A stretch of DNA of 43,293 nt from Aureococcus anophagefferens (taxonomy: Eukaryota > Sar > Pelagophyceae > Pelagomonadales > Pelagomonadaceae). Below, one piece after another: positions 26,201 to 34,659 of the stretch (the first letter of the stretch is position 1; every line of letters begins with the position of its first letter). The position numbers and the translations under genes are program-made. The notes under the pieces were generated by a model. It saw only the letters and a program-made list of their open reading frames with translations. It did not search any database and was not told the origin of the DNA. The stretch lies in the NCBI RefSeq assembly GCF_000186865.1, contig NW_008705593.1, positions 21,422 through 64,714 on the forward strand. Direction: 5' to 3'.

Positions 26201-27502
26201 TCACGCGAACTTGGCCGGGTCGTAGGTCGACGCGGCCTTCTCGCGGTCCTCGCGGACGCGGGCGACGTTCTCCCGGCTCTTGAGGGCGCCGGACCGGTGC
26301 ACGGCGTCGAGGCGCCGGCGGAGCTCCGCGACGTCGCGGCCGTAGCCCTCGAGCTCGAGCTTGCGGCGCCGCTGGAGGTCGCGCGCGGTCTTCTTGAGGT
26401 AGGCGACGTCGCCCCGGGCCTTGCGGAGCGCGCCGCTGTGCGCCGAGGTCTGGCTCCGGAGGGCGGCCTCGGCGGCGTCCGCGCGGCCCTCGGCGGCCTT
26501 GCGCGCGCGCGCCTCGACGACGGTCGCGGCCTCGACCTCGCGCGCGAGCGCCGCGCGCGCGGCGCGCGCCTCGGCCTCGTAGCGGGCCCGGAGGGCGACG
26601 CAGGCGTCGCTGACGCGCGCGTGGGCCGCCGCGAGCTCGGCCTCGCCGCGGCCCAGGCGCACGCGCGCGTCGAGCGCCTCGCGCTTGGCCTCGACGACGT
26701 CGCGCGTCGCCGCGTGCAACAGGTCGTCGCGGCGCTGGAGCTCGCGGATGAGCGCGGCCTCGCGGGCCCGGAAGGCGTCGACCTGCGACGCGTGGCGCGC
26801 CGCCGCCGCGCGCCGCGCGTCGTCGTCGTCGTCCGCGGCGGCGACCGCGCCGCGCCACGGCTCGCCGCCGCCCGGCGGCGGCGGCGGCGCGTCCGCGCGC
26901 CGGGCGCCCTCGCCGCGCCGCGTCGGCGCGGGACCGCGGCCGAGGGGCGGCCGGGGCTCCTCGCCGCGGTCCGCGGCGCCGTGCCTCCGCAGGTCGAGGT
27001 CCCCGAACTCGGCGCCGCCGCCCGCGGACCGCCGGGGGAACCGCGCGACGATCGCGGGGCGGTCGCAGTGGCGCGGCGACTTGGCGCCCGCGGCGACGGC
27101 GTCGAGGTCGTCGCCGCCGAGGTTCGCGGTCCGGGGGCCCTGGGCCGCGCCGTCGAAGACCATCGCGACGTCGCGCTCGGGCACGAACGCGAGCAGCGTC
27201 TGGATCCGCGCGTCCTGCGCGGCGAGCTCGCCGTCCTTGCGCTCGATGGTCTTGAGCAGGCTCGCGACGCTCAGCTTGCCGCTCGACATCTGCTCCTCGA
27301 GGTCCGCCTTGGCCCGGTTCATCTTGCTCAGCTCGCTCGCCTGCTCCAGCGCGCGGAACCGGTGCTCGTGGGCCTCGGCGTTCATGGCCTGCAGCGCGCC
27401 GAGGCGCCGCGTGAGGGACTCGCGCTCCTCGCCCACCTCCTCGGCGAGCGCGTTGTAGCGCTCGCAGAGGGCGCGCGGGTCGAGCGTGAACGGGGCGTCC
27501 AT
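26201..27502 (-). CDS. Coiled-coil protein of unknown function
   Basis: A 433-residue frame from ATG 27502, with its stop 35 bp from the end of the convergent formin gene. Residues 1-105 form a charged helix with heptad-like spacing (YNALAEEVGEERESLTRRLG, then SKMNRAKADLEEQMSSGKLS). Residues 110-215 are Pro/Gly/Arg-rich and probably disordered. Residues 225-425 form a long Ala/Arg/Glu coiled coil ending with ARVREDREKAASTYDPAKF. No catalytic motif, signal or membrane span is visible. Length and plan resemble CCDC-type centrosomal or ciliary proteins, but nothing in the sequence makes that specific. Confidence 0.7.
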   Translation of the reverse strand: MDAPFTLDPRALCERYNALAEEVGEERESLTRRLGALQAMNAEAHEHRFRALEQASELSKMNRAKADLEEQMSSGKLSVASLLKTIERKDGELAAQDARIQTLLAFVPERDVAMVFDGAAQGPRTANLGGDDLDAVAAGAKSPRHCDRPAIVARFPRRSAGGGAEFGDLDLRRHGAADRGEEPRPPLGRGPAPTRRGEGARRADAPPPPPGGGEPWRGAVAAADDDDDARRAAAARHASQVDAFRAREAALIRELQRRDDLLHAATRDVVEAKREALDARVRLGRGEAELAAAHARVSDACVALRARYEAEARAARAALAREVEAATVVEARARKAAEGRADAAEAALRSQTSAHSGALRKARGDVAYLKKTARDLQRRRKLELEGYGRDVAELRRRLDAVHRSGALKSRENVARVREDREKAASTYDPAKFA

Positions 27503-27849
27503 CGTTTAAACACAGCCTGCCTCAACGATTCATCATCTTGCCTTCAAACTTGGCGCTTTCGTCCACTTTGACAACCGCGACGGCGGGAGCGTGCTTATCC
27601 ACTCGTCGCGGAGGGGGGTCGCGATGCGCCAGCTCGATTGCCAGACCCACCGCGCGCCGCCACCGCGGCCGTGCTCGCGCTCGAACGCGCGGTCCCTTTC
27701 GAGCTTCCATCGCATGGCTTCTGTCGCTAGTGCCCGTCCCTCGCGACGCGCCTGGTCTCCACCGCTCCAACCGGCGCGTGGGCGATCCAGGAAAGCATGC
27801 GGGCTTCAACATGGAGGCCAGCTTCAACATGAAGTGGTGAGGTGACGCG
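27503..27849. other. Intergenic region, bidirectional, with paired CTTCAACATG
   Basis: It separates the divergent coiled-coil gene (ATG 27502) and the LON-domain gene (ATG 27850). GCTTCAACATG-like copies lie at 27804-27812 and 27822-27830. A minus-strand frame (about 27522-27713, ending SAKFEGKMMNR) stays open for some 64 codons, but its codon use is mixed and I do not call it a gene. Confidence 0.45.
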
Positions 27850-28971
27850 ATGGCAGAGTCAATCAACAAGAGCCGTCCAAGCATGCTCGGCGTCCTCTGC
27901 ATCGCCGTCGCGACCGCGCTGCAGCGGCCGCGGATCGCACGCACACGCCAGACCGGCCGCCGCTTTTCGGAGCAGATTCCGCGCGACGACGAGTTGCCAA
28001 TTTACCCGGTCTTCGACCCGCGCACGGACGAGCTGCCGTTCCCCGTCCCCTTCGACAACAGCATGACGAGCTACCAGTTCACGAGCGCCGCGCACGCGCG
28101 GCTCGTCGACGCCGCGCTCGCCGTGGAGCCGCCGCAGTTCTTCCACGTCGTCCGCCGCGAGAGCGACGACTCGCTCGACGGCGCGGTCGGCGTCGTCTGC
28201 CTCGTCGCGCGCGTCGAGGCGCCGGTGCCGGACGACGGCGCGGCGAGCGAGGACGACGCCGCCGCGCGCCTCGTGACCGTGGTCTGCGCGGGCCGCGGCG
28301 TCGTCGTCGGCGGCGAGGTCGCGACGTTCCCCTTTGCGCGGGCCCGGGTCCGGCCGCTCGTCGACGACGCCGCGGGCTCCGGCGACGCGGCGACGACGGC
28401 GCTCGAGCGGCGCTGCTTCGAGGCCGCGCGGTCCGCGGCGCGCCTGTCGTCGAAGCTGGAGTCGAAGGGCGTCTTCGCGGAGCAGGCGAGGGAGCGGCTC
28501 GAGGACTTCGAGTCGGAGCTCGCGCTCTTCCAGGACCTCGCGCTGGAGAACTTCGGCGCGTGGACGGACGCGGAGCGGCTCGAGCGGTCGTCCTTCACGC
28601 TCGTCGCGCTGACGGCGCTGAGCGGCGAGGACAGCGCGGCGTGCCTCTGCGCGCGGACCGCGGCCGACCGGTTCCCGATCCTCGAGGCGTTCCTGACGGC
28701 AACGGAGCGCGAGCTGTCGGCCAAGTCGGCCCTCGACGCGGCGTTCGGGTCCGTCGAGCCGAAGGCGCCGGTCCTGAAGCCGAACCAGCGCGTGTCCTTC
28801 TTCTGGCACGAGGACGACGGCTGGTTCGACTGCACCGTCGTCCGCGGCAACGAGCCCGCGGCGGGCTGGTACATGGTCAAATGGGACTCCGACGGCAGCG
28901 AGTCGCGCGTCCAGCTCGACGACTCCAACGCGAACCGGTGGAAGCTCATCCAGACGCAGCGGCGCGAGTAA
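27850..28971 (+). CDS. LON substrate-binding-domain protein with C-terminal Tudor-like domain
   Basis: A single exon of 373 residues. The N-terminus (MLGVLCIAVATA from Met-12) could be a signal peptide, so organelle or secretory targeting is possible. Residues 45-175 follow the N-terminal LON domain: DELPIYPVF, then PFDNSMTSYQFTSAAHARLV, GAVGVVCLVARVE, VTVVCAGRGVVVGG and FPFARARVRPL. Residues 185-300 are helical, as in LON-family proteins outside the AAA+ protease. The last 60 residues (NQRVSFFWHEDDGWFDCTVV ending WKLI) look like a Tudor/Agenet-type barrel. No ATPase or protease domain is present. The protein probably recognises substrates or partners, as stand-alone LON-domain proteins do; the exact role is unknown. 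Confidence 0.7.
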   Translation: MAESINKSRPSMLGVLCIAVATALQRPRIARTRQTGRRFSEQIPRDDELPIYPVFDPRTDELPFPVPFDNSMTSYQFTSAAHARLVDAALAVEPPQFFHVVRRESDDSLDGAVGVVCLVARVEAPVPDDGAASEDDAAARLVTVVCAGRGVVVGGEVATFPFARARVRPLVDDAAGSGDAATTALERRCFEAARSAARLSSKLESKGVFAEQARERLEDFESELALFQDLALENFGAWTDAERLERSSFTLVALTALSGEDSAACLCARTAADRFPILEAFLTATERELSAKSALDAAFGSVEPKAPVLKPNQRVSFFWHEDDGWFDCTVVRGNEPAAGWYMVKWDSDGSESRVQLDDSNANRWKLIQTQRRE

Positions 28972-28990
28972 GGTTTAATTGAATGTGCAA

Positions 28991-29115
28991 CTTGGGAAAC
29001 GACGTCCGGGAGAAGGATGGGAGGTGGCAGCCTGGCTTCTAGAGGAGCGAACATGCTGGGAAACGACTGTCTGGAGAAGGATGGGAGGTGGCGGCCTGGC
29101 TTCTAGGGGAGCAAT
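28991..29115. repeat. Imperfect tandem duplication, 64-bp period
   Basis: The sequence GGGAAACGAC...AGAAGGATGGGAGGTGGC...CCTGGCTTCTAG occurs at about 28994-29050 and again from 29058, with a few substitutions. It lies in the 189-bp gap between the LON gene and the F-box gene, so it probably falls in the latter's promoter or 5' leader. Confidence 0.85.
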
Positions 29116-29160
29116 TGGCGTGCCGCACCTGCTGGAGGACGAGAAGGCCAACGTCGCAGG

Positions 29161-30657
29161 ATGACCTCGGTCGCTGATGATCATGCGGCGGCCGAGCGCC
29201 GCGACGCGGCGGCCAAGAAGCGCCAGAGCATGCTGCCGGCGTGGCTCGTGAAGAGCCAGGAGCTGCTCGCATCCGTCGAGATTTCGTCCGCGCGCGCCCG
29301 CGCGTCGATCTCGCGCCTCGACAGCGAGCTCAGCCGCTTCGACGACGTCGCCGCCGCCGACGCGCCCGCGCCCGCGCCCGCGGCCGCCGCCGCGCCGCCG
29401 CGCGAGCGGACGACGAACGGGCCGCACCTGCTGCCCGAGGAGCTCGGCGCCCGCATCGCGACCTACATGTCGGTTCCGGCCATCGTGGTGCTTTCGGCGT
29501 GCTGCCAGGAGCTGCGGCGCTGGTTCGAGACGGACCTGCCCTGGCTCGGCGAGTACGAGCGGCGGCGCCTCGCGGGCTGCTGGTGGATCGGGCTCCCGAC
29601 CGACGACGACGACGACGACGACGAGGAGGACGACCGGCCCTACCGGCGCGCGGCCGTGCTCCACATCTCGTTCCTGAACCTCAAGGCCGCGGCGTTCGTC
29701 GAGCACGCGGCGCTCGTCGCGTCGAACGCGGGCGGCTCGCAGGGCCGGCGCAAGGCCCACGGGCTCCTCGAGGCCCTCGTGGACGTCACGGCCGCGGAGC
29801 TCCGGGCCATCGACGACTCGCCGACGGACGCCGCGCGGGCCGTCGTGAAGAGCGGGGGCCTCGCGGCGCTCGCGAGCCTCGCGGGCAGCGAGTCGCGCCA
29901 GCTGGGCGGCCTCGCGGCCGCGGCCGTCGCGAACTGCCTCGCGCACCCGGACGTCGGCGACGAGGCCTGCGCCGTGCTCGAGGGCTGCGGCGGCCGGTGC
30001 GCGCTGACGTCGTGCCTCACGTCGCCGTCGGCCAAGGTCGCGCTCCACACGTCGCTCACGGACGCGCAGAAGGCGATCCTCTACCGCGTGTCGCTCGAGG
30101 ACGCGGACGCGGGCGACCTCGGCGTCGTCGCGGACGCGACGAGCCAGTCCTGCCAGGGCGCGGCGTCCAAGGCCGCGGCGCGCGCGCTCTGCAACTGGTG
30201 CGCCGTGCCGGAGGGCGCGCCGACGGTCGCGGCGCCCGCGGACGCGGCCGCCGTGCGGCGGCGGCGCGCCGACGCCGCGGCGCTCGCGGGGACGCTCGAG
30301 GCCGTCGCGGCCTGGGAGCTCCGGGCCTACCGGTCGGACAGCGGCGAGCTCAAGGTCGCGTCGTACCTCACCCTCGCGCTCGACGGCGCCACGGGCCGCG
30401 TGTCGGGCGCGGGGCAGGACGAGCGGGGCAAGTTCGACGTCGTCGGCGCGCGCCACGACGCGTCCATGGTCGCCTTCGCCTGCCACTACCACGAGTTCGG
30501 CACGTCGACGGTGGGCCACTTCGCCTACGTCCTCTGGGCGGGCAACGACGCGCGCGAGGGCCTCTTCGGCATCTGGGAGGTCGCCTCCCACGACTCCCAC
30601 TTCGCGCTCCGGAGCGGCGGGCTCTGCCGCTGCCTCCCGGCCGACGCGTGGGGGTAA
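29161..30657 (+). CDS. F-box protein with ARM-like repeats
   Basis: A frame of 498 residues from ATG 29161 to TAA 30655-30657, with no intron. After a helical N-terminus and an Ala/Pro linker, residues about 90-130 read LLPEELGARIATYMSVPAIV then LSACCQELRRWFETDLPWL, a clear F-box. An acidic loop (Asp run at 29601-29621) follows. Residues 190-360 form helical ARM/HEAT-like repeats (VKSGGLAALASLAG, LGGLAAAAVANCLAHPDV). The C-terminal 100 residues contain a separate beta-rich domain (AAWELRAYRSDSGELKVASY, then GIWEVASHDSHFALR) that I do not recognise. F-box proteins recruit targets to SCF ubiquitin ligases through Skp1; the ARM part and the terminal domain would bind the target. Confidence 0.75.
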   Translation: MTSVADDHAAAERRDAAAKKRQSMLPAWLVKSQELLASVEISSARARASISRLDSELSRFDDVAAADAPAPAPAAAAAPPRERTTNGPHLLPEELGARIATYMSVPAIVVLSACCQELRRWFETDLPWLGEYERRRLAGCWWIGLPTDDDDDDDEEDDRPYRRAAVLHISFLNLKAAAFVEHAALVASNAGGSQGRRKAHGLLEALVDVTAAELRAIDDSPTDAARAVVKSGGLAALASLAGSESRQLGGLAAAAVANCLAHPDVGDEACAVLEGCGGRCALTSCLTSPSAKVALHTSLTDAQKAILYRVSLEDADAGDLGVVADATSQSCQGAASKAAARALCNWCAVPEGAPTVAAPADAAAVRRRRADAAALAGTLEAVAAWELRAYRSDSGELKVASYLTLALDGATGRVSGAGQDERGKFDVVGARHDASMVAFACHYHEFGTSTVGHFAYVLWAGNDAREGLFGIWEVASHDSHFALRSGGLCRCLPADAWG

Positions 30658-31095
30658 CGGGGGGTTGTGCGTTGATGTGCTCCCCGGAGGGGGGGCAGTC
30701 CCATGGCGATGTTGGCTCGCTTCGCCTGGCGCCACTGCGGAGCCAACCGACCGGCTCGGCCCTCCACGGAGGCGTCACCGATTGCTTCGAGAGGGCTACC
30801 ACCTACGTCGCCCCCCGCCCCGCGTCGTTGTTCGAGCAAGGAGAAGTGCCGCCGCAAGAAGAACGCGTAGGACTCGTAGGGGGCCGCGCGAGTCTAAGTC
30901 TGTATGTAGATCAGCCAGGCCGGCCGGAGCCAAGACACCTCATCTCTGCCAAGTCCACATGCGAGCTCGACAGTCTCGACGGAGGCATGCTGGAGCGGCC
31001 CAAGTTGACACAACGTTGCCGTTGAACATCGCCGATCCGAAACTCCCGAGCAACGCACTTGAAATCGATTATCTATAAAAGGAGCTCTACGAAGC
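30658..31095. other. Intergenic region before the beta-helix gene
   Basis: No supported coding frame. The first half is GC-rich; from about 30890 it becomes less GC-rich, with GTTGACACAACGTTGCCGTTGAAC-type sequence at 31004-31026 and a TATA box close to the start codon. Confidence 0.5.
31074..31080 (+). promoter_or_regulatory. TATA box (TATAAAA)
   Basis: TATAAAA begins 22 bp before the first ATG (31096) and 34 bp before the second (31108). With usual TATA-to-start spacing of about 25-30 bp, transcription would begin near 31100-31110. This favours a very short leader, and the second ATG as the real start. Confidence 0.6.
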
Positions 31096-34000
31096 ATGCT
31101 TCCACCCATGCGCGTCGTGCTGGCCCTCGCGCTCCTGGGCGTCGGCGACGCCGCCTCGCCGGAGGTCGACCCGGCCCTGTGGCAAGAGTACTACCAGCAG
31201 GGCACGACCCACAACCTGCCTTCCGAGGCCGGCTACGTCTCCTTCCTCTACGGCACGGGCTTCTCCTTCGGCGGCCCGTCGTCGACGGGCCAGATCACGC
31301 TGGGCGTCGGCGGGAGCGCCGGGTCCTGCACGCGCCAGTACGCCGTGCCCGTCTACTTCGTGCCCGTGACGTCGTCGCTCGCGTCCGCGGAGGCCGTCAC
31401 GTTCACGCTCGACGTCATCGACGACAGCAGCCAGCGGTCGAACGCGGTGGACCTCTACGGCCTGGGCCTGCGCGAGCTGCCCGTCGTCAACGAGAGCGAC
31501 TGGTACACGGGCGCCACGGGCGAGGACCCGGACGCGACGCTCCTCGCCGCGGGCTTCGCGCTGGACGGCGTGACGGGCCCGTTCCCGTCCGCGGACGTCG
31601 GCGCGTACCTGTCGTCCCTCTACGACGAGTGGGCGGCGCTCGGCACGACGGCGGTCCACTACGCGGCCTTCCGCATCAACTTCCCCGACGACTTCGGGTG
31701 CACCGAGGCCTGCGACGGCGGCTGCAGCATCCGCCGCATCTACAGCGACGCGACGAACTCGACGTTCAAGGCGACGTTCGGCGGCGACAAGGTCGGCGCC
31801 GACGGCTTCGTGACGGAGGACCACCAGTCGACGCTCCTGACGGCGTCCTGCGGCGACGGCGACGTCGTGGCGTTGGACTACAACGCGGACGAGTCGGGCA
31901 ACGTCATCCCCGACTTTTCCACCGTGGGCTACCACTACGGCGCGGACCTGCCCCTGGACACGGCGGCGACCTTCACCGTGAACCCGAGCGCGACGGTCGA
32001 GGCCTGCATCGAGGCCTTCGACGACGACGCGGGCTACGGCTACGTCTGCGACGCGGACGACACGGCCGCGATCCAGGCGGCCGTCGACGCGGTGTCGGCG
32101 ATGGACCTCGACGAGGCGGGCATCCGGGGCACGGTCATGCTCGCGCCGGGCACCTTCTTCGTGAGCGGCACGGTGTCCGTCATGGCCAGCGGCGTCATTT
32201 TGAAGGGCGCGGGCGAGGACGAGACGACGATCTGGGCGACGCACGAAAACTACGGCCAGAACACGTTCGAGGCCGGCGTCGGCTCGTCGGCGCGGCCCTC
32301 GGAGTCGAACCGCGTCGCCATCACGGACGCCTACGCGCCGCTCGGCGCGACGACGGTGCACTGCGACTCCAGCGGCTTCGCGGTCGGCGACTCCGTCGTC
32401 GTCGAGTGGGCGCCGACGGACGCGTGGATCGCGAGCATCGGCATGGACGCGATCCCGGAATGCGAGTCCGTCGACTTCCGCGACGACCCCCTGTGCTACG
32501 ACTGGGTCGCGAGCGGCTACCTCGAGGCCTGGGAGCGCGAGGTCGTCGAGGTGCTCGACGACGGCGTCGTGCTCGACGTCGCGCTCGTGCACCCCATGGA
32601 CGCGGCCCTCGGCGCGGCGAGCCTCTACGTCCAGACCTGGACCAACGGCGGCCGCCTCAGCGAGATCGGCTTCGCCGACTTCACGATCAAGTCGATCTAC
32701 GACCAGGCGGGCGGCACCTTGGAGGAGGAGGGCGAGGAGGACCACGCGTACATCTTCATCAAGATGGACTACGTGGAGCACTCCTGGGTCAGCGACGTGT
32801 CCTGCTGGCACTTCGTCTTCGCCTGCGTCCAGTCCAACACCTGGGCCAAGTTCACGACGGTGCAGCGGTCGTCCGCGTACGACCCCGTGTCCGTGATCAC
32901 GGGCGGCCGCCGCTACAGCTTCAGCCTGGAGGGCCAGCTCACGCTCTGGGCGAACAACTACGCGCGCCGCGGGCGCCACGACTACGTGACGGGCGGCGTC
33001 GTGTTAGGGCCCAACGTCTGGGTCGACTGCACGGCGGAGCACGCGTACGAGGACATCGGCCCGCACATGCCAGGGCAGCAAAAGAGAGCGAAATTCCCAA
33101 CTTCAAAGGCTCCTTTCTCGGCCGTTTTCCACTCGTTTTGGCTGATTTTTGGACGAGCGATCATCTTTCGGAACAGCCTCGAAGCGTGGGCGCCTTTTCC
33201 GGAACGGCGCGCGCGGACTCAAGTTGAAGCGATGTTGAATCACTCTTTGCTGCCCAGGCACATGCGCTACGCGACGGGCCAGCTCTACGACCGCGTCGTC
33301 GGCGGCCAGATGCGCGCCTGGGACCGGGGCAACATGGGCAGCGGCCACGGCTGGTCCGGCGCCGAGATCATGTTCTGGAACGCCTACATCTTCTCGAGCG
33401 GCCACAGCGAGAATCTCGTGATCCAGTCGCCGCCGGGCGCGAAGAACTACGCCATCGGCGCCGTCATCGACCAGGCCGCGCCCGTCGTCGTCGCCTACGA
33501 CGGCTGGGAGGTCGGCCCCACCGTGGAGCCGGGCGTCGTCGAGAGCCTGCAGATGCACGTGTTTCCGAGCTCCCTCTACGCCGCGCAGAAGTCCGCGCGG
33601 CTCGGCGAGCCCTACTTCGAGTGCGTGGCGGCGGAGACGGCGGCGCCGACGACGGGCGAGGTCGAGATGGCGTCCGTCGCCGTCGACGTCGAGTACGACT
33701 CCGTCTACTTCCGCTACGGCACGGGCACGAGGGTCCGGTCGTCGTCGACGACGTCGACGATCGGCGTCGGCGGCTCGTCGAGCTCGTGCACGCGGTCCGT
33801 CATGGAGCTCGTCTACGTCATCGAGATGTCCGAGGCCTACGCGCACGTCGAGGACGCCTTCTTCAGCGTCCTGGTCACGGACGACGCGAAGATGTACGAC
33901 GACGTCTTCGTCGACCTCCACGGCCTCGGGCTCCGCGACGCCAAGGACGACGTCAAGGCGCAGTACGCCGAGTACGTCGCTTCGGGCGAGACGGAGACGA

Positions 34001-34350
34001 AGTTCCTCGCCTTCCGCCTCACGCTCGGCGACGACTTCGGGTGCTTCGACGCCTGCGACGCCGGCTGCTCCATCCGCCGCGTGCAGACGGGCCGCGACGC
34101 GACGACGATCACGATCACCTACCCGGAGTCCGAGGCCGACGCCGTGTCCTCGCTCTCCGACGGCCACGTCGGCTCCGCGTCGACGAACGTCCTCGCCATC
34201 GTCGCCATCGTCGTCCTCGGCCTCCTCCTGTCCCTCGTCGTCGCCTACCAGCTCTACCGCGCCAAGTGGAAGCGCGAGACCATCGCGGCCCGCGTCGAGA
34301 AGCCCGAGATGGGCGACGAGAAGGCGGGCCCGGCCGGCGACATGCTCTGA
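31096..34350 (+). CDS. Pectin-lyase-fold (beta-helix) type I membrane protein with duplicated flanking domains
   Basis: Exons 31096-33062 and 33258-34350 (1,019 residues; the start may instead be ATG 31108). A signal peptide (MRVVLALALLGVGDA) leads to an N-terminal domain with YVSFLYGTGFSFG, GVGGSAGSCTR and AFRINFPDDFGC / CDGGCSIRRI. Residues about 315-700 are a right-handed beta-helix of the pectate-lyase-3 kind: DTAAIQAAVDAV, GTVMLAPGTFFVSGTVSVMA, GVILKGAGEDETTIWA. After the introner the helix continues, then the first domain type returns (VYFRYGTGTRV, GVGGSSSSCTR, AFRLTLGDDFGC / CDAGCSIRRV). One membrane span (NVLAIVAIVVLGLLLSLVVA) and a short basic tail end the protein. It is probably a surface polysaccharide-binding or -cleaving protein; no catalytic residues can be assigned. 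Confidence 0.75.
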   Translation: MLPPMRVVLALALLGVGDAASPEVDPALWQEYYQQGTTHNLPSEAGYVSFLYGTGFSFGGPSSTGQITLGVGGSAGSCTRQYAVPVYFVPVTSSLASAEAVTFTLDVIDDSSQRSNAVDLYGLGLRELPVVNESDWYTGATGEDPDATLLAAGFALDGVTGPFPSADVGAYLSSLYDEWAALGTTAVHYAAFRINFPDDFGCTEACDGGCSIRRIYSDATNSTFKATFGGDKVGADGFVTEDHQSTLLTASCGDGDVVALDYNADESGNVIPDFSTVGYHYGADLPLDTAATFTVNPSATVEACIEAFDDDAGYGYVCDADDTAAIQAAVDAVSAMDLDEAGIRGTVMLAPGTFFVSGTVSVMASGVILKGAGEDETTIWATHENYGQNTFEAGVGSSARPSESNRVAITDAYAPLGATTVHCDSSGFAVGDSVVVEWAPTDAWIASIGMDAIPECESVDFRDDPLCYDWVASGYLEAWEREVVEVLDDGVVLDVALVHPMDAALGAASLYVQTWTNGGRLSEIGFADFTIKSIYDQAGGTLEEEGEEDHAYIFIKMDYVEHSWVSDVSCWHFVFACVQSNTWAKFTTVQRSSAYDPVSVITGGRRYSFSLEGQLTLWANNYARRGRHDYVTGGVVLGPNVWVDCTAEHAYEDIGPHMPGQQKRAKFPTSKAPFSAVFHSFWLIFGRAIIFRNSLEAWAPFPERRARTQVEAMLNHSLLPRHMRYATGQLYDRVVGGQMRAWDRGNMGSGHGWSGAEIMFWNAYIFSSGHSENLVIQSPPGAKNYAIGAVIDQAAPVVVAYDGWEVGPTVEPGVVESLQMHVFPSSLYAAQKSARLGEPYFECVAAETAAPTTGEVEMASVAVDVEYDSVYFRYGTGTRVRSSSTTSTIGVGGSSSSCTRSVMELVYVIEMSEAYAHVEDAFFSVLVTDDAKMYDDVFVDLHGLGLRDAKDDVKAQYAEYVASGETETKFLAFRLTLGDDFGCFDACDAGCSIRRVQTGRDATTITITYPESEADAVSSLSDGHVGSASTNVLAIVAIVVLGLLLSLVVAYQLYRAKWKRETIAARVEKPEMGDEKAGPAGDML
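33071..33257 (+). mobile_element. Introner element, family A, copy 2 (acts as intron 33063-33257)
   Basis: Begins CAGGGCAGCAAAAGAG and ends CTCTTTGCTGCCCAG, flanked by a perfect 8-bp duplication GCACATGC (33063-33070 and 33258-33265). The donor is GC from the first duplication and the acceptor AG from the element end. The intron is 195 bp with no in-frame stop, so retention would add 65 residues without breaking the protein. Splicing gives DIGPHMRYATG. Confidence 0.93.
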
Positions 34351-34659
34351 GCGCGGCGCGCCACGCCGCGGCGCGGCGCCGCGAGACGCGGCGCCCGCCG
34401 CGAGCCCCCGCCCCCTCCCCCCTTTTTTCGTTTTTTGTCGCCTTCGGACCTCTAGGGCGTGTAACTGCCTCTTTTGGACCTCAGGGACGTGTAGCTGCCT
34501 TCTCGAGGACTCGCGGCAGTCGGCGCGGAGCTTCGACGAGGCTTCGACGTCTCAGCCGCGCGCAGACATCAGCACTTCAAGGTCGTCGTTGACCCTCACT
34601 TGACTCTCTGGAGCACTTAGCTCAGTGCATCAGAGCACTTGAGGCGGCGTCCATCGTCG
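34351..34659. other. Intergenic region before the ABC1 kinase
   Basis: It begins with GC-rich palindromic sequence after the stop, then CCTTTTTTCGTTTTTTGTCG at 34419-34441, the longest T-rich tract in the window and a likely 3'-end signal of the beta-helix gene. An imperfect 30-bp direct repeat follows, then CACTTCAAGG and CACTTGA motifs before the ATG at 34660. Confidence 0.5.
34446..34503. repeat. Imperfect 30-bp direct repeat
   Basis: GGACCTCTAGGGCGTGTAACTGCCT (34446-34470) and GGACCTCAGGGACGTGTAGCTGCCT (34476-34500) differ by a few bases and one indel. They may be a duplicated regulatory segment. Confidence 0.75.

Noticed and set aside
27522..27944. A 140-codon minus-strand gene between the coiled-coil and LON genes
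   Set aside because: It overlaps the start of the LON gene, has mixed codon use and no recognisable feature; at best a short non-conserved frame.
33071..33257. The 65-residue in-frame segment as a true protein domain
   Set aside because: It is nearly identical at DNA level to introners in two unrelated genes, with inverted ends and a target duplication, so it is an intron.
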